Source: Brenneria alni (GTDB lineage Bacteria > Pseudomonadota > Gammaproteobacteria > Enterobacterales > Enterobacteriaceae). From it: 50,027 bases of DNA. The translations under genes and the position numbers were made by a program. The notes beneath the pieces are model-generated. The model did not search any database. It saw only the letters and a list, made by a program, of their open reading frames with translations, and had not been told where the DNA came from. Location: positions 1 through 50,027 of the forward strand of contig NZ_MJLZ01000034.1 of NCBI RefSeq assembly GCF_003666245.1. Direction: 5' to 3'. This document shows, piece by piece, positions 36,716 through 48,442 of the stretch (position 1 is its first letter; every line of letters begins with the position of its first letter).

Positions 36716-37167
36716 ATATCTTATTCAGGAAACAATCAAGCCTTCGCTCGACGGTTTTCCCCAATGACCTGATACTTCTGAATATTTAGTTTCGGTCAAC
36801 CCTCCGGCATGTTGCCTTACTCAAGCGGCATCCGTTGGTTCGAGCAGTAAACGAAGGATGGATTGGCGGCTCGGCGGCGATACTTTTGCCTGAGACGCAG
36901 AGTTGGCGCCGTCAGAGAAAAGCCCTAGCCAAATCTCGCCATGCATACCGCCGTGCGGCGGATTTCTTTTATTCATCCATTACATCTATATATTTGCCCT
37001 TCATCACATTTATTGTAAAAAACAAAAAAACGTAATTTGGTTAGGAATTTCGACAATTGTTACTGCGAAGAAAAATAACCAATACTGAGTAGTAAAGAAA
37101 TAATACCTGCGTCAATCAGAACGGATGATTTGGTTATTTTTCGCCCTATAAATGAGATCAAATAATA
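36716..37167. other. Gene-poor stretch between umuD and transporter scar
   Basis: No gene is recognised in these 450 bases. A terminator-like stem CCGCC/GGCGG at 36948-36961 is followed by ATTTCTTTT on the plus strand. A perfect 13-bp inverted repeat (GAAAAATAACCAA at 37070-37082, TTGGTTATTTTTC at 37130-37142) lies further on. The first half is G+C-richer than the very AT-rich second half, which suggests patched origins. Confidence 0.45.
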
Positions 37168-37321
37168 ATGAATACCGTCGCTGTTCTCCGTGTCAAAAAT
37201 AAAATTGGCTACGGTCTGGGTGATATGGCAAGCGTACTCGTCTGGCAAACCGCCGCCCAAATTAAACAACCGTAAGATTGCGGATATTGCCAGTAAAATG
37301 GCGGCAAAACGTTCGTTTTGA
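37168..37321 (+). pseudogene. Deletion scar of a GPH-family sugar transporter
   Basis: The first 31 or so codons read MNTVAVLRVKNKIGYGLGDM and on to VLVWQTA, the N terminus of glycoside-pentoside-hexuronide:cation symporters (normally about 450-470 residues). This frame stops at 37275. In another frame from about 37262 comes LNNRKIADIASKMAAKRSF and a stop at 37321, which resembles the C-terminal tail of the same family. The middle about 400 codons have been lost, so the gene is dead. It lies 39 bases upstream of the GH3 gene, its presumed former operon partner. Confidence 0.75.
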
Positions 37322-37360
37322 ATCCCCGACAATTATCCCCTATTTATACAGGAGTAACAT

Positions 37361-39760
37361 ATGACTGCCATTTATAAGGATGCGAACCGTCCCATTGATG
37401 AACGCGTTGCCGACCTATTGGCGCGCATGACGCCGGAAGAAAAATTCGCCCAGCTCTATGCCTGGTGGCTGGTGTTATCCAGCGACGGCAATCATCGGCA
37501 GCGAGATGAATTGAATAACGAATTTTCCAGCGCCAGTGAGCAAACCGCGCAGGCTGAACGGATAGCATTCGGTATTGGTCAGATTACCCGGCCATTAGGC
37601 ACCCATATTGTCGATGCCAGAGAAGGGGTAAAAGCGGCAAACCGGCTGCAAAAAACCCTGATGGAAGAGACGCGTCTGGGCATTCCGGCCTTGTTTCATG
37701 AGGAATGTCTGGTCGGATTACAGTGTAAAGGCGCGACGCTTTTCCCCTCGCCGCTTAACTATGGTTCCACATGGGAGCCGAAACTTATTGAGCGTGTGGC
37801 CCAGGCCATTGGTGAAGAGGCTCGATCAACGGGTTGCCAGCAGGGGCTGGCGCCGGTGCTGGACGTCTCCCGTGATGTGCGCTGGGGACGTACGGAAGAA
37901 ACTTTTGGCGAGGATCCCTGGCTGGTCGGCCTGATGGCTACACATTTTGTCAAAGGGCTACAGGGTAAAAAACGCGACATGCTGGCGACCCTGAAACACT
38001 ATGCAGGGCATTCGTTTAGCGAAGGTGGGCGTAACCATGCCCCGGTACATCTTGGTTTTTGCGAACTCAATGATACCTTTTTGCTGCCGTTTGAAATGGC
38101 AGTCAAACTGGCCAACGCGGGTTCAGTGATGCCAGCTTATCATGATATCGATAACCAACCGGCGCATTCAGATCACTTTTTGTTAACCACAGTGCTTCGG
38201 GAACAATGGGGATTCGATGGGCTGATCGTTGCCGACTACTCTGGCGTGAGGCTGCTTCATGAGCATCATGGCGTTTCACACGACGCTGCCGAGTCGGCTG
38301 CGCTGGCGTTTAACGCCGGGTTAGACATGGAACTGCCAAAAGATGATTGTGCCCGCTATTTGGCCGACGCCGTTGAGCGCCGCCTGATCACTATGGAAAA
38401 GATCGATGAGATTGTCTCTCGCGTGCTGCGTGAAAAATTCCGTTTGGGCTTGTTTGAAAAACCGTATACCGATGAAAATCAGGTGACATTGCAAACGGCT
38501 CAAACCAAAAAATTGGCGTATGAGGTGGCGACACGCTCCATTACCTTGCTGGAAAACGACGGCACGCTGCCGCTGAAAGGCCAGCCGCAGGTAGCGGTTA
38601 TCGGCCCTACCGCCAATGACCCGCTGGCGCTGCTCAGTGGTTACAGTTTCCCGATACATCTGATTGTCAGCGACATGCATCAACAGACCACGCAGGTCAT
38701 TACGCCACTGGAAGCGCTACGGGCGCAGTTGGGGAACGACAATGTGCGCTATGCCAAGGGTTGCCATATTATCGAAAAACGTATGGCGGGTGCCCCGGTC
38801 TTCCCTGGCGACAGTATCAATCAGCCGATGCAGCAGTCGCCCGTCTCGCGGGATACCAGCCTGATCCCGGAAGCGGTACGCATCGCTGGGCAGAGCGATA
38901 TCGTCGTGCTGTGTGTGGGCGATCTCTCCGGGTTATTTCAAAGCGGCACCGTGGGGGAAGGATCTGATACCGACTCCCTCTCCCTTCCCGGCGTACAGCA
39001 ACAACTACTGGACGCCCTGATCGCTACCGGCAAACCCGTGGTCGTGGTCATAACCGGTGGGCGGCCATACAACCTCGCTGGTCAGGAAGATTCGGTCGCG
39101 GCATTACTGATGGCCTGGGAGCCAGGACAGGAAGGCGGCAATGCGATTGCCGATGTGCTGACAGGAAAAGCCGAACCTGGCGGACGTCTGGTGATCTCGG
39201 TGCCGAAAAACGCCGGTGCAATGCCATACTATTACAATCACAAACTGAAGAGCAGCGGCACGCCTTTTGCTTTCCACTTCGGGGCGCGTTATCCGTTCGG
39301 ATATGGAAAAAGTTGGACAACGTTTGATTACAGCCCACTGCAACTGGCAAGCCATACCGTGTCCGCAGAGGGAGGGACGGTACAGGTGGGCGTGACCATC
39401 ACTAATACCGGCAAGACGACAGGCAGCGAGGTTGTGCAGCTCTACGTTCATGATAAAGTCGCGTCGATGGTTCGCCCGGTAAAGGAGCTGAAAGCCTTCC
39501 AGCGAGTGCATCTGGCCGCAGGCGAAAGTGCTCGTCTCATCTTCAGCTTACCCACCGACATGCTGAACTTTACCCGTCGAGATGGCCTGCGCGTGGTGGA
39601 GCCGGGCGAATTTGACATTCAGGTAGGGGCGTCCAGCGGGGATATTCGTAGCGTCTCGACGGTCAGGGTAACCGGTGATACGCAGGTGTTACGCGGAAAC
39701 TGGCGGATGGTGAGTCACTGCGAAGTTGTGCAGGAATCCGGTATAAAAAGCGCGCCGTAG
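37361..39760 (+). CDS. GH3 beta-glucosidase/beta-xylosidase, cytoplasmic
   Basis: The 799-residue glycoside hydrolase family 3 enzyme has no signal peptide, so it acts on imported oligosaccharides. The order is an N-terminal TIM-like barrel (about 1-340, with GRTEETFGEDP, LKHYAGHS and nucleophile Asp292 in GLIVADYSGV), an alpha/beta sandwich (about 395-620, with VGEGSDTDSLSLPG providing a likely acid/base Glu) and a C-terminal fibronectin-III-like domain (about 690-765). Its substrate cannot be fixed from sequence; beta-glucosides or beta-xylosides are likely. A good AGGAG ribosome site precedes it. It follows the wreck of a GPH sugar transporter and is followed by an IS110 remnant. Confidence 0.9.
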   Translation: MTAIYKDANRPIDERVADLLARMTPEEKFAQLYAWWLVLSSDGNHRQRDELNNEFSSASEQTAQAERIAFGIGQITRPLGTHIVDAREGVKAANRLQKTLMEETRLGIPALFHEECLVGLQCKGATLFPSPLNYGSTWEPKLIERVAQAIGEEARSTGCQQGLAPVLDVSRDVRWGRTEETFGEDPWLVGLMATHFVKGLQGKKRDMLATLKHYAGHSFSEGGRNHAPVHLGFCELNDTFLLPFEMAVKLANAGSVMPAYHDIDNQPAHSDHFLLTTVLREQWGFDGLIVADYSGVRLLHEHHGVSHDAAESAALAFNAGLDMELPKDDCARYLADAVERRLITMEKIDEIVSRVLREKFRLGLFEKPYTDENQVTLQTAQTKKLAYEVATRSITLLENDGTLPLKGQPQVAVIGPTANDPLALLSGYSFPIHLIVSDMHQQTTQVITPLEALRAQLGNDNVRYAKGCHIIEKRMAGAPVFPGDSINQPMQQSPVSRDTSLIPEAVRIAGQSDIVVLCVGDLSGLFQSGTVGEGSDTDSLSLPGVQQQLLDALIATGKPVVVVITGGRPYNLAGQEDSVAALLMAWEPGQEGGNAIADVLTGKAEPGGRLVISVPKNAGAMPYYYNHKLKSSGTPFAFHFGARYPFGYGKSWTTFDYSPLQLASHTVSAEGGTVQVGVTITNTGKTTGSEVVQLYVHDKVASMVRPVKELKAFQRVHLAAGESARLIFSLPTDMLNFTRRDGLRVVEPGEFDIQVGASSGDIRSVSTVRVTGDTQVLRGNWRMVSHCEVVQESGIKSAP

Positions 39761-39849
39761 AGAGGGGGCGCTCGTCCACCGAAACACCGGAATCCAACGC
39801 CAGCTACAAAATTGCGCGGGGTAATACTGTACCAGATAATACAAAAGCC

Positions 39850-39996
39850 AGGCACGGCGGGCATACCTGCCAAAAACTTCAAGAGTTTGGCACGGGTAAA
39901 TTTTTTATGGAGCAGCGCTTTACCTGATTTATCCAGGCAGTGAACGTGAAAGGAATGCTTGCCGAGATCGATAAGCGTAAGCGTAACGTTTTGCAT
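39850..39996 (-). pseudogene. IS110-family transposase remnant
   Basis: About 50 codons starting MQNVTLTLIDLGKHSFHVHC and running to FTRAKLLKFLAGMPAV match the N terminus of IS110-type transposases, which begin with a short DEDD-domain motif (IDLGKHSFHVHCQD). The remaining 300 or so codons are missing, and downstream codons show no similarity. Flanking DNA has a CACCCTGT/ACAGGGTG stem at about 40021-40049 and a CCGCCC/GGGCGG pair near 40069-40103 typical of IS flanks. The rest of 39761-40126 has no gene. Confidence 0.75.
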
Positions 39997-40126
39997 GATA
40001 GTCTTCTCCAGAAAGCAAAACACCCTGTCAGCGTACCGCTCACAGGGTGGTGGGGATCATCTCATTAACCGCCCGAACGTAATCAAAACACGGGTGGGCG
40101 GTAATCAATACGTTAAACCAACAAAA

Positions 40127-41047
40127 TTACGGCGCTCTCTTATCAAGAAAAATTTCGGCTATCATGCATCTTGCGCCACCGCCGCCTAGTGTTTCAATAA
40201 TATCGATCGGGGCAAGCACAATTTTAGCGTAGCTGGAGAGAATATCTTTTTGCTGCGACGAAAACGCATTCCATGCCTGGGTTGACATGGCGTATACCGG
40301 GGAGCCATCAGCGGATTTGAGTTCAAGCATATTGGCGCAGAAAGATTTCATTTGCTGGTAAGTAATCTCGATAACCTGCTTTCCAGACTGCGTCAGAGAC
40401 GCCGTTACTTTTTGCGCTTCATCCTTATCAGTGATGGACTCCAAACAAACAACAGCGTATTTTTTGCCCACCGTCATCATAACGTTGGTATGGTAAATAG
40501 GGTGATTATTCTGATCGCAGGCATTAAACCACACGGCCTGATATCCGGTTATTTTTTGTAATTCATTCATAACCTCAACCGAACTACGCGAGGAATAGCA
40601 AATATAAGCAATCTTGTTTTCATGATCGCAAACCAAGCACCCTGTTCCTTCAAGATATTTACTCTGCTTTTCAAAATAGGACAGATCGTGAAAACTTTTT
40701 ATCACAAAATTTGCTTCTATCGCACTGATGATATCCCGGCGGCGTTCTCGCCTGCGATTCTCGGCTTCCATCGGGTATACAATGACACGGCCTTGATTAT
40801 CTAACGTAATCCAGTTATTAGGGAAAATTGAATCAGGTGTATTATTGGCCGCATCATCCTCAAAAACGAGAACATTCACGCCTGCCACCTTCAACCCATC
40901 GACATAGCTATCAAATGCGGCAAGCGCCCGCTGTTGTACATTGTCTGAAATATAATCTGACTGCTGAAAATAATTTGTTCTGGCCGTTTCTTCATTAATT
41001 TTAAATAAAGAAGGCCGTACCATAAAAATAGTATCTGTGGTCTGCAT
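40127..41047 (-). CDS. ctlX: CtlX-type guanidino/ureido hydrolase
   Basis: The 306-residue protein belongs to the guanidino-group-modifying superfamily (arginine deiminase and DDAH fold). Expected active-site elements are present: FPNNW (75-79), the EGTG loop (133-136), His186 in IYHTNVMM and catalytic Cys294 in GGGGARCMIAEIF. It matches the group named citrulline utilization hydrolase CtlX, thought to cleave citrulline to ornithine. Arginine- or methylarginine-directed activity cannot be excluded. The start at MQTTDTIF has AGGTGA six bases upstream. It is visibly more AT-rich than the ast genes and lies next to an IS110 remnant, which suggests separate acquisition. Confidence 0.8.
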   Translation of the reverse strand: MQTTDTIFMVRPSLFKINEETARTNYFQQSDYISDNVQQRALAAFDSYVDGLKVAGVNVLVFEDDAANNTPDSIFPNNWITLDNQGRVIVYPMEAENRRRERRRDIISAIEANFVIKSFHDLSYFEKQSKYLEGTGCLVCDHENKIAYICYSSRSSVEVMNELQKITGYQAVWFNACDQNNHPIYHTNVMMTVGKKYAVVCLESITDKDEAQKVTASLTQSGKQVIEITYQQMKSFCANMLELKSADGSPVYAMSTQAWNAFSSQQKDILSSYAKIVLAPIDIIETLGGGGARCMIAEIFLDKRAP

Positions 41048-41165
41048 TTTTTCACCTGAATAAAAACACATGCAATCTTTCATACCCTAAAAATTAGAAA
41101 TCCACGTACCATGCGCAAATCCCCCCGCTATAACGTCACAGCGTGCGTCATAAAACGGCACCGCG

Positions 41166-41939
41166 TTATTTTAGCGAACCGGAAAGAAACTGCTGCAAAC
41201 GAGGGCTTTTCGGATTACCGAACACCTCGGACGGCGATCCCTCCTCTTCAATGCGCCCCTGATGCAGAAAGACCACATGGCTGGATACATGGCGGGCAAA
41301 CTCCATTTCATGGGTGACCACCACCATGGTTTTTCCCTCTTCCGCCAATTGCTGCATGATTTTTAAGACTTCCCCGACCAGCTCCGGGTCGAGCGCCGAC
41401 GTCGGTTCATCAAACAACAGCACTTCCGGCTCCATTGCCAACGCACGCGCAATCGAGACGCGCTGCTGCTGACCGCCGGAGAGATTAACCGGATACTTAA
41501 TCTGCTGACGCTCGTCAATGCCCACTTTGGACAGATAACGTACAGCACGTTCTTTTGCCTCCGCTTTACTGATCCCCAGTACCTGAATCGGCGCCTCCAT
41601 CACATTTTCCAGCACCGTCATATGGCTCCACAGATTAAAGTGCTGGAACACCATAGTCAGACGCGTGCGCAGCAACTGTAACTGTTTCTTGTCGAACACT
41701 TTCAACTGGCCGTCACTATCTCGAACCAGACGAATTTCCTCATCATTGACCCAGATGGTTCCTTCGCTCGGTTTTTCCAGGAAGTTGATACAACGCAGAA
41801 AAGTGCTTTTCCCCGAACCAGAAGAACCGATGATTGAAATAACGTCTCCCGCCTCGGCAGATAACGAAACCCCTTTGAGCACTTCATGTTCGCCATAATG
41901 CTTATGCAATTCGGTAACGACTAATTTTTTCTCTGACAT
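41166..41939 (-). CDS. hisP: Basic amino-acid ABC transporter ATPase (HisP-like)
   Basis: The 257-residue ATP-binding subunit has Walker [10 protein letters not shown] (38-46), signature LSGGQQQR, Walker [13 protein letters not shown] and the switch His in VVVTHEM. It is very close to E. coli HisP (also 257), which powers histidine and lysine/arginine/ornithine import. Being downstream of the AST operon, it more likely serves arginine or ornithine, as AotP does in Pseudomonas. It follows the hisM-like gene by 32 bases. No binding-protein gene is in the cluster. Confidence 0.93.
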   Translation of the reverse strand: MSEKKLVVTELHKHYGEHEVLKGVSLSAEAGDVISIIGSSGSGKSTFLRCINFLEKPSEGTIWVNDEEIRLVRDSDGQLKVFDKKQLQLLRTRLTMVFQHFNLWSHMTVLENVMEAPIQVLGISKAEAKERAVRYLSKVGIDERQQIKYPVNLSGGQQQRVSIARALAMEPEVLLFDEPTSALDPELVGEVLKIMQQLAEEGKTMVVVTHEMEFARHVSSHVVFLHQGRIEEEGSPSEVFGNPKSPRLQQFLSGSLK

Positions 41940-41971
41940 AATTTATTCTCATGTTAATGATGTGCAGGTGA

Positions 41972-42676
41972 TTAGGGTCTCAGGTGAGCCAGCCAGCGAT
42001 TTTCCGCTTTACGGAACAGGCTGATGAGTACATAGGAGATAGCCAGATAGATGACGGCGGCAATCCCAAAAGCGTAAAAAGGCTGATAGGTGGCGGCGTT
42101 AATGTCACGCGCAATTTTCAGCAAATCGGGAACCGTGGCGGTAAAGGCCAGCGCCGTGGAATGCAGCATCATAATGACTTCATTGCCATAGGCCGGCAGC
42201 GATATACGCAGTGCGGAAGGCAAAATAATACAGCGGTACATTTTAAAACGTGAGAAACCATACGCGTTGGCCGCCTCTATCTCACCATGCGGCACCGAAC
42301 GTATCCCCCCGGCGAAAATTTCCGCAGTATAGGCACAGGTATTGAGTATCAGCGCCAGAATAGTACAGTTCATGCCGCTGCGAAAAAAGGCGTTGAGCAA
42401 TTCAGTGCCGCGTACCACCTCCAGCGTATAGACGCCGGAATAAATCACCAGCAGTTGGACATAGAGCGGCGTACCGCGAAATATATAGATATATAGCCAG
42501 GCGGGGAAACTCAGCCAGCGAATTGATGAAACCCGCGCAACCGCCATCGGCACGGCCAGCAGGCCGCCGATAACCACCGAGATAATCAATAGCCACAGCG
42601 TTATCGCAATACCGGTAAAACGGTAACCATCACTCCACAGCAGTGACTGCCAGTACTGTTGTAAAATATCAATCAT
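41972..42676 (-). CDS. hisM: Basic amino-acid ABC permease (HisM-like)
   Basis: This 234-residue inner-membrane permease has about five transmembrane helices and the EAA loop (EIEAANAYGFSRFKMYRCIILPSALRISLPAYGNE) that docks the ATPase. It aligns throughout with E. coli HisM, including the start MIDILQQYW...WSDGYRFTG. It pairs with the HisQ-like protein to form the channel. The start overlaps the end of the HisQ-like gene by four bases (ATGA), indicating translational coupling. Confidence 0.93.
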   Translation of the reverse strand: MIDILQQYWQSLLWSDGYRFTGIAITLWLLIISVVIGGLLAVPMAVARVSSIRWLSFPAWLYIYIFRGTPLYVQLLVIYSGVYTLEVVRGTELLNAFFRSGMNCTILALILNTCAYTAEIFAGGIRSVPHGEIEAANAYGFSRFKMYRCIILPSALRISLPAYGNEVIMMLHSTALAFTATVPDLLKIARDINAATYQPFYAFGIAAVIYLAISYVLISLFRKAENRWLAHLRP

Positions 42677-43359
42677 AGCTCGGCCCTCCTGACACCGATG
42701 GAATAACGTCGTTCAAGCCACAGCAGCACAACATTGGAAATGGTGGTGAAAAACAGGTAGATCGCCCCGGCTACCAGAGCATAGAAGAACGGTTGCCAGG
42801 TGCCTTTGCCTGCCAGTTGGGTGGCCTTGACCACATCGTTCAACCCCAGAATGGAAACCAGCGCCGTCGCCTTGAGGATAATCAGCCAGTTGTTGCCGAT
42901 ACTCGGCAACGCGAAACGCATCATGGCCGGAAACAGAATGCGGCGAAAAATCTGCGCGCCGCTGAAACCGAACGCAGTGGCCGCCTCAAGTTGCCCACGC
43001 GGCACCGCCATAAAAGCGCCCCGGAAGGTTTCCGTGAAATAGGCGCCGTAGATAAAAGCCAGCGTAATAATCCCTGCGGTCAGCGGGTCGATATTGATTT
43101 GGGCGACGCCCAAAAATTCGGTGACGTGATTGAGCGCGATCTGCAATCCATAGAAGATCAGCAGCATCAGCACCAGATCCGGTACGCCGCGGATCAGGGT
43201 GGTGTAGATATTGAACACGGCGGCCAGCGAGCGGTAGCGGGAGAGCTTGCCACCAGCGCCGATAAGGCCGATAACCACCGCCAGCAATACTGAACTCAGC
43301 GCCAGTTCCAGCGTCACCAACGCGCCGTCGAAGATAAGTTTATTGTAGCCCTGCAACAT
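42673..43359 (-). CDS. hisQ: Basic amino-acid ABC permease (HisQ-like)
   Basis: This 228-residue permease has the EAA loop (GQLEAATAFGFSGAQIFRRILFPAMMRFALPSIGNN) and ends RRYSIGVRRAEL, just like E. coli HisQ (228). It is the first transporter gene after astE, 123 bases away, with a GAGGAG ribosome site. In E. coli the preceding gene would be the binding protein hisJ or argT; here it is astE. That layout suggests the cognate binding protein is encoded elsewhere. Confidence 0.93.
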   Translation of the reverse strand: MLQGYNKLIFDGALVTLELALSSVLLAVVIGLIGAGGKLSRYRSLAAVFNIYTTLIRGVPDLVLMLLIFYGLQIALNHVTEFLGVAQINIDPLTAGIITLAFIYGAYFTETFRGAFMAVPRGQLEAATAFGFSGAQIFRRILFPAMMRFALPSIGNNWLIILKATALVSILGLNDVVKATQLAGKGTWQPFFYALVAGAIYLFFTTISNVVLLWLERRYSIGVRRAEL

Positions 43360-43482
43360 GCGTCGCTCCTCTGTATAGCATCATCATTCGATTAGTGTTC
43401 CATTCGGGAGCACTCTCCTTCAGAGAGGATCCGGTTGCATTAAGGTAAAATAGGTACTCTGCGCGTCCCTGCCGCCGTACCG

Positions 43483-44478
43483 TTAACGGCCAGCTTGCGA
43501 TGCCATCTCGGTCAACACCAGCCCGGCCCGTAATCCCGGCGCCACCTCAGGATTGGGAAACAGAATCCATTCGCGCTCATGCTCCACCCGGTAACGCTCC
43601 TCAGGCTGTTCGCACAGCAAGGTTCCTTTGGCGAAACAGGTGAAATTGGCGGTATCGTCAGCGAGATGTAGCCGAAACGCCTCACTGTGTTTAATCAGCG
43701 AGTGGGCCACGCGAAACCACGCCAGCGGCGGCCCGCGCCGCGCCGGTAACGTCGTACCGCTCACCTGCGCCCGCAGGGCGCAATCAATAGCGCTAAACTG
43801 ATGCAGATCGTTGCAGCCAAACGCCCTCGCTTTACCCAGTTCCAGCGTACAACTGTCCGCCTGCAACCGCTCACTGCTGAAATGGCTGAAAGTCCCCCCC
43901 GGTTCACTATGCACCACCAGCGCATCCAGATTGGCCGCCGTCAGACAGGCCAGCATTACGCCGCCATAGGAACGTGTCTGGTAAGGCAACAGCCCAAAGC
44001 GCGGCATCTTCGAATCACGGATCGCAGTATGCAGATCATAATGGAGACGATCCACTCCGCTCTGCGGCGCATCGGCGGCGAAAAATGCCGTCAGCGCCTG
44101 CTCCAGTTCGCGTGCTCGCGCCGTTTCGCCGCTAGGAGCAAATTGCGCATAGCGGCCGCCGAACATCCGGTTCATATCGCTATGCAGGTAGCGTTTACCG
44201 GCGCGCATTGCCGCCGGATTACCCAGCACCAGCAACAGCCGTACTGTCAGCGCCAGCCTTCCGGCCAACAGGTCATTGACCAACCGATCAAGTAGCTCAA
44301 TCGGCGCTGTTTCATTGCCGTGAATCCCCGCCGACAACACCACCGCCCGTTGATATCCCGCATCCGGCGTCAGTTCCAGCAGCCCCTCGCCCCACCACCG
44401 CCAGTGCAGCCCGGCGGCTTCGCCGTGCGTCGGTTGAGGATCATCACCGCGCAGCGTCAGCGCTAAAAAGTCGTTCAT
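43483..44478 (-). CDS. astE: Succinylglutamate desuccinylase
   Basis: The 331-residue zinc carboxypeptidase-like enzyme performs the last AST step, splitting N-succinylglutamate into glutamate and succinate. Zinc ligands His53 and Glu56 are in SAGIHGNETAP; YDLHTAIRDS provides the third His, and GTFSHFSSER and TLELGKARAFG follow the family pattern. It starts 12 bases after astB. Its ribosome site is weak, which suggests coupling to astB translation. Confidence 0.95.
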   Translation of the reverse strand: MNDFLALTLRGDDPQPTHGEAAGLHWRWWGEGLLELTPDAGYQRAVVLSAGIHGNETAPIELLDRLVNDLLAGRLALTVRLLLVLGNPAAMRAGKRYLHSDMNRMFGGRYAQFAPSGETARARELEQALTAFFAADAPQSGVDRLHYDLHTAIRDSKMPRFGLLPYQTRSYGGVMLACLTAANLDALVVHSEPGGTFSHFSSERLQADSCTLELGKARAFGCNDLHQFSAIDCALRAQVSGTTLPARRGPPLAWFRVAHSLIKHSEAFRLHLADDTANFTCFAKGTLLCEQPEERYRVEHEREWILFPNPEVAPGLRAGLVLTEMASQAGR

Positions 44479-44490
44479 GCCGTTGGTTCC

Positions 44491-45831
44491 CTACTGTTGG
44501 AAGGAGTAGACCGATCCCAGATCAAGAATCGACGTCAGGTTATCCAGCGCTTCGCGCCCTTCCCGCAACAGCAGCGGATCGGCCAGATCATCCTGGGTCA
44601 GCCGGTCACGGTAGTAGCGTTCAATCCACTGGTCAAGTTCGACAAATAAGCGGTCATTCATCATGACCCGCGGATTAACCGCCTGCCGTTCCTGTGCATT
44701 GAGCGCCACCCGCAGCCGCAGACAAGCCGGCCCTCCGCCATTACGCATACTCTCACGCAGGTCAAACACCTTGATATCGTCGATCGGCCCCCCGGACGCC
44801 GCCATCTCACACAGATAATTCCAGACGCCGGTATGGTGACGCGACTCCTCCGGCACCACAATGGTCATCCTGCCGTCTGGCCGGGTGAGGATCTGGCTGT
44901 TAAACAGGTAGGTGCTCACCGCATCGGCAACCGAAACCCGGCTGTCCGGTACTTCAATTGCCACCAGATCGTGTTCTATCCGCGCCATTTTGCGGCGGAT
45001 GGTTTCCAGCGCCCGCTGTTGATGCAAGAACGCTTGCTGATGGTGGAACAGCACCTGCTGATTACTGACCGCGATCACATCGTTGTGAAATACCCCCTGG
45101 TCGATAACCGCCGGATTCTGCTGCACATACACCGTGTACTGCGGATCGAGCTGATGCAGACGGGCAACGGCCTCACTGGCCTCACGCGTTTGACGCGCCG
45201 GATAGCGCTGCGGCCCAGGCTCGTTGCCAAACTGATGCTGGCCGTAAACAAACACCTGTATGCCGCGGCTGCCATAATCGCCGCTCAGACGGTTATGATT
45301 TGCCGCGCCCTCATCACCAAACAGCGCAACCTGCGGCAGCGCCTGATGATGGGCAAAGTGCGTTTGGTCACGAAAAATAGCCTGTAACACGGCAGACGTA
45401 GTTTGCGCTTCGATCGCACGGTGAAACTTGTTGTTCAGGTTAGCGGCGGTAAAATGCACGCGTCCGTCAGCGCTGTCGGCTGATGGCGACACCGTGGCGG
45501 CGTTCGCCGTCCACATTGCCGAGGCGGAACTGAGCGCCGACAGCAGACGAGGCGACTGACGCATCACCTGCGCCAGCACGGTTTCGTCGCTGCCGCTGAA
45601 TCCCAGCCGCCGCAGCATCGGTAAATGAGGCCGCTCCTGCGGCGGCAACACCGCTTGCGGATGACCGAGATCCGATAGCGTCTTCATCTTCAGCAGCCCT
45701 TGCCTGGCCGCCAGTTTCGGGTTAGCGATACTATTCTGATGCCGCGTCGAGGCTTCGTTGCCGAATGACAGACCGGCGTAGTGATGGGTTAACCCCACCA
45801 GTCCGTCGAAATTGACTTCATATCCGTGCAT
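44491..45831 (-). CDS. astB: N-succinylarginine dihydrolase
   Basis: The 446-residue enzyme removes two ammonia and CO2 from N-succinylarginine to give succinylornithine, the second AST step. It shares the guanidino-modifying fold with the CtlX protein of the same cluster. Catalytic Cys370 is in [12 protein letters not shown] and the His in [12 protein letters not shown]. Its beginning, [24 protein letters not shown], matches E. coli AstB (447). A GGAG site lies six bases before the ATG. Confidence 0.96.
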   Translation of the reverse strand: MHGYEVNFDGLVGLTHHYAGLSFGNEASTRHQNSIANPKLAARQGLLKMKTLSDLGHPQAVLPPQERPHLPMLRRLGFSGSDETVLAQVMRQSPRLLSALSSASAMWTANAATVSPSADSADGRVHFTAANLNNKFHRAIEAQTTSAVLQAIFRDQTHFAHHQALPQVALFGDEGAANHNRLSGDYGSRGIQVFVYGQHQFGNEPGPQRYPARQTREASEAVARLHQLDPQYTVYVQQNPAVIDQGVFHNDVIAVSNQQVLFHHQQAFLHQQRALETIRRKMARIEHDLVAIEVPDSRVSVADAVSTYLFNSQILTRPDGRMTIVVPEESRHHTGVWNYLCEMAASGGPIDDIKVFDLRESMRNGGGPACLRLRVALNAQERQAVNPRVMMNDRLFVELDQWIERYYRDRLTQDDLADPLLLREGREALDNLTSILDLGSVYSFQQ

Positions 45832-45893
45832 GTAGACTCCAGAAAACGGAAAATTACCTGATGCACCGCATCTTTTTCACGGCTAACCGCCGG

Positions 45894-48412
<2,519 letters not shown>

Positions 48413-48442
48413 CGTAACATCAACCTCTTCCTGTTCACCGCA

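Noticed and set aside
36675..36764. 30-residue N-terminal extension of UmuD
   Set aside because: It would span the LexA box and ribosome site; the GTG start gives exactly 139 residues with Cys24-Gly25 at the right positions.
37060..37332. 90-codon minus-strand frame with hydrophobic stretches
   Set aside because: It runs antisense through the GPH transporter scar, whose plus-strand reading matches a known family; hydrophobicity is probably a shadow.
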